Below are positions 62,261 to 64,000 of a stretch of 64,000 nt of DNA, piece after piece; within the stretch, counting starts at the first letter, position 1; each line of letters opens with the position of its first letter. Below the pieces are notes generated by a model, which saw only the letters and a program-made list of their open reading frames with translations, did not search any database and had not been told where the DNA came from. The stretch comes from JAOUEA01 sp963734685 (lineage in GTDB: Bacteria > Actinomycetota > UBA4738 > HRBIN12). A program made the position numbers and the translations under genes. The stretch is from positions 124,001 to 188,000 of the forward strand of contig CAVTIC010000001.1 of assembly GCA_963734685.1 (NCBI GenBank), given 5' to 3'.

Positions 62261-62956
62261 CGAGGGCGAGGGCCGAGGCCCGAGGGCCAGCATCCTGGCG
62301 CATCGAGTCTAGCGAGCGGCGATCAGGGGACGATGTTGGCGCCAGGAGGACGCCGAAGGCGGGTTGCGTCCAGCCTCCGGCCGGCTCTGGGTGGGATCGG
62401 CGGCGGGCATCGCTGCGTTTGCAGTGGCGATGCCAGCTGAGTGCGTTCATCCCGAGTCCGAAACCGAGCAGGTCCGCGTCCTGCGCGGTGTGCCCCACGC
62501 AGTGGGCGCGACGCCAATAGAGGGTGTGTCCGACAGCCTGCGGTTGACGCTCTCGGCGTCGACGCGCCTCGCGTTGTGTGTGTGGTAGTCGGGATCGGAA
62601 GGCGGGATAGCGCGGAGGTGTTCCGGACGATTGAGTCCGCGGCGGAGTCCTCATCGTTCCCGTGAAGGCGGATGCGTAGAGGCTTGGCGGCACGGAAGTC
62701 GGGAGGAGGCTCATTCTCGTTGTAGAAGCGGTGGCACCCTGGCTTCGGCGTGACGCGCTCGAGCGGCCGAACAGATCCTCGCCCGTGTCAGCGCGAACGC
62801 CGGCGGCGCCGCGAGCTCTTCGACCGCTCATGAAGGACGTCAACAACTCTGTCTTCCGCAGAGCGTTTGGGCCAGGATCGGCTACGAGCAGACAGGTGAG
62901 CGGATCGTTGGTGCACCGACCCAATCCAGCGAGCCTATTCGCTCGAGCGACGTCCG
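62261..62956. other. Gene-poor 696-bp region upstream of tRNA-Arg
   Basis: All six frames give only Arg/Pro/Ser-rich translations with no motif, and base composition is lower in GC than in the flanking genes. The first ~35 bp have short GAGGGC/GAGGCC repeats. No integrase or known gene fragment is recognised. The tRNA-Arg promoter must be here but I cannot pick it out. Confidence 0.5.
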
Positions 62957-63550
62957 ATGCCGTTGCCGAGTAGCGTGCCGGGCGTGCTCTACCTCGTGGG
63001 TGGACCGCCCCGCACCGGGAAGTCGACGGTGGCGATCATGTTGATGCAGCGGCGGGCGATCCCGTGGCTCCCGACCGACGTCATCAGGAACGTGCTCGGC
63101 CGGGCGGATCCACAGATCGCCGCGCTCGATCGGTTCGATCGGATCGACGACCTGGTGCAGATGATGCGCCCGTACCTCGAGCACACGATCGACGTGTGCC
63201 TCGGGCAGTCGCGCGCGTTCCTCGTCGAAGGCATCGAGATCCGCCCGGCCGACGTCGCTCGTTACGAGGCCCGGCACCCGGGCACCAGGTCGTGCTTCCT
63301 GGGGAACGCGACCATCACCCCTTCATCCCTCCGAGAGGTCCCGGGCGACAATCCATGGCACGCGAGCTCCACCGATATCGGACTGGAGCGGTTGTCCGCC
63401 TCGATCCGACGTTGGAGCCTCGAGACCGAGGCTGCCTGCCGACACACGGGCCATCCCTACGTCGACATGGGGCGCGAGGGGTTCGATCGGGGCGTTCGCC
63501 GCGCGCTCGGGATCCTCGTCGACGACGTCGGATCACCGCCCGAGACCTGA
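62957..63550 (+). CDS. P-loop kinase-like protein (AAA/zeta-like nucleoside/sugar kinase)
   Basis: The protein has 197 residues. Walker A is VGGPPRTGKSTVAIMLM near residue 15, a lid/binding region includes PTDVIRNVLGRADP, and a strand AFLVEGIEIRPADV ends in acidic residues like Walker B. It resembles 2-phosphoglycerate kinase or zeta-toxin/chloramphenicol-phosphotransferase-type kinases; the substrate is unknown and no antitoxin is adjacent. ATG 62957 or GTG 62972 could start it; neither has a clear ribosome site. Confidence 0.78.
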   Translation: MPLPSSVPGVLYLVGGPPRTGKSTVAIMLMQRRAIPWLPTDVIRNVLGRADPQIAALDRFDRIDDLVQMMRPYLEHTIDVCLGQSRAFLVEGIEIRPADVARYEARHPGTRSCFLGNATITPSSLREVPGDNPWHASSTDIGLERLSASIRRWSLETEAACRHTGHPYVDMGREGFDRGVRRALGILVDDVGSPPET

Positions 63551-63699
63551 ACGGCCGGCTCCCAGGCGGATCCTCGCGAGACCATTCGACGCACTGCTCC
63601 GCGACGACCGGGCCCAAGCGCGACGAGACGGCGATCGACGCCGACGCCTGGCTCGGAACCTGACAGGCAGCCCGACTCGCGCTCCTAGACTCGGGCACA

Positions 63700-64000
63700 T
63701 GGGTGTGCGGACCGACCACGAGGAGTTGGACAAGTGGGCTGCATGGTTGCTTCATCGAGAGACGGCGATGATGCGGAGCAGCAGCGGAGGGCCCTGGAGT
63801 ACCTGCTCCCCGTCCGCGACCGCGTCCTCGATGGGCACACCTCCCTTCCGGTGACATCGTCCTCGACGTTGGCGAGGGGTCGCGTCTCGCTCTTCGAGCC
63901 GATCAACAGCCACTTCCCGCACTCACTCGACGACTTCTGGGCGTATGACGCCGCCCGTGAGTGATCTCGTCGAGAAGCTCGTCGCCTACGAGGGATGGAC
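63700..64000 (+). pseudogene. Class I SAM-dependent methyltransferase remnant (runs off the right edge)
   Basis: Pieces of a methyltransferase are read in several frames. MGVRTDHEELDKWAAWLLHR starts at 63700, DAEQQRRALEYLLPVRDRVL is in a second frame, GDIVLDVGEG (SAM motif I) in a third, RVSLFEPINSHFPHSLDDFW back in the second, and VSDLVEKLVAYEGW in another at the edge. Motif I is followed almost at once by the late LFEPIN strand, so about 100 residues of the Rossmann core are missing. At least four shifts plus an internal deletion mean that the gene is dead. Confidence 0.65.

Noticed and set aside
62223..62924. 233-codon minus-strand frame upstream of tRNA-Arg
   Set aside because: It overlaps the tRNA, is Arg/Ser/Pro rich and has no motif or ribosome site.

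Overview
The window is high-GC chromosomal DNA from a bacterium of the Actinomycetota. The signs are frequent GTG and TTG starts, four-base ATGA/GTGA gene overlaps, a GlnR-type nitrogen regulator, an MMPL transporter, an F420-type LLM oxidoreductase, and a separate PurS/PurQ/short PurL set. The class cannot be fixed from this alone; a deep-branching lineage (Acidimicrobiia- or Thermoleophilia-like) seems more likely than a classical streptomycete or mycobacterium. No phage, transposase, integrase or CRISPR array is visible.

Layout. 1-5.8 kb: two class III nucleotidyl cyclase proteins (one cut by the left edge), tRNA-Lys, a DUF192 protein, a small membrane protein and a lipoprotein. 5.9-16.06 kb: a tRNA-bounded variable region. 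It opens with tRNA-Glu and tRNA-Asp, then carries a CPBP protease, an MMPL transporter and a two-component system. It is closed by a 55-nt copy of the 3' part of tRNA-Asp at 11.9 kb. From 11.7 to 16 kb there are three diverged copies of the sequence upstream of tRNA-Phe, two of them with decayed tRNA-like remnants, interleaved with three broken genes (YihY-like, DUF2252, a permease). Intact tRNA-Phe ends the region. 16.1-24.1 kb: a conserved hypothetical, a branched-chain-type 2-oxoacid dehydrogenase operon (E1 alpha, E1 beta, E2), a cobalamin-binding-like protein, an EamA transporter, a nucleoside phosphorylase, a DUF4234 protein and a 3-aminobutyryl-CoA ammonia-lyase-like protein. 24.1-38.8 kb, minus strand: a response regulator and the purine cluster purA-D-E-B-C-S-Q-L, then a HAD phosphatase, an ECF sigma factor and an MGMT-type protein, then purF-purM, with an EamA transporter upstream. 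38.9-53.6 kb, mostly plus strand: a DUF4331/TPR/nickel-cobalt-transporter operon, aldo-keto reductase, deacylase, cyclodeaminase, adenosine deaminase, hydrolase, PAS and metallo-hydrolase genes, a tandem pair of alanine-dehydrogenase-like genes, an MFS transporter and an LLM oxidoreductase. 54-62.1 kb: a nitrogen assimilation locus, gltB divergent from glnA, then glnR, then convergent amt. The right end has tRNA-Arg, a P-loop kinase and a decayed methyltransferase.

How the genes work together. The purine genes give most of the de novo route to IMP plus purA for AMP; purK, purN and purH are not in the window. The nitrogen locus is a plausible GlnR regulon: GlnR-type boxes (GTNAC-N6-GAAAC) can be read upstream of amt, and GAAAC pairs with N6 spacing lie on both sides of the gltB-glnA intergenic region. 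Two enzymes in otherwise standard settings have unusual active sites. PurE lacks the SAHR histidine. The glutamine synthetase has lost one metal-ligand glutamate (Glu to Gly) and changed another (Glu to Asp).
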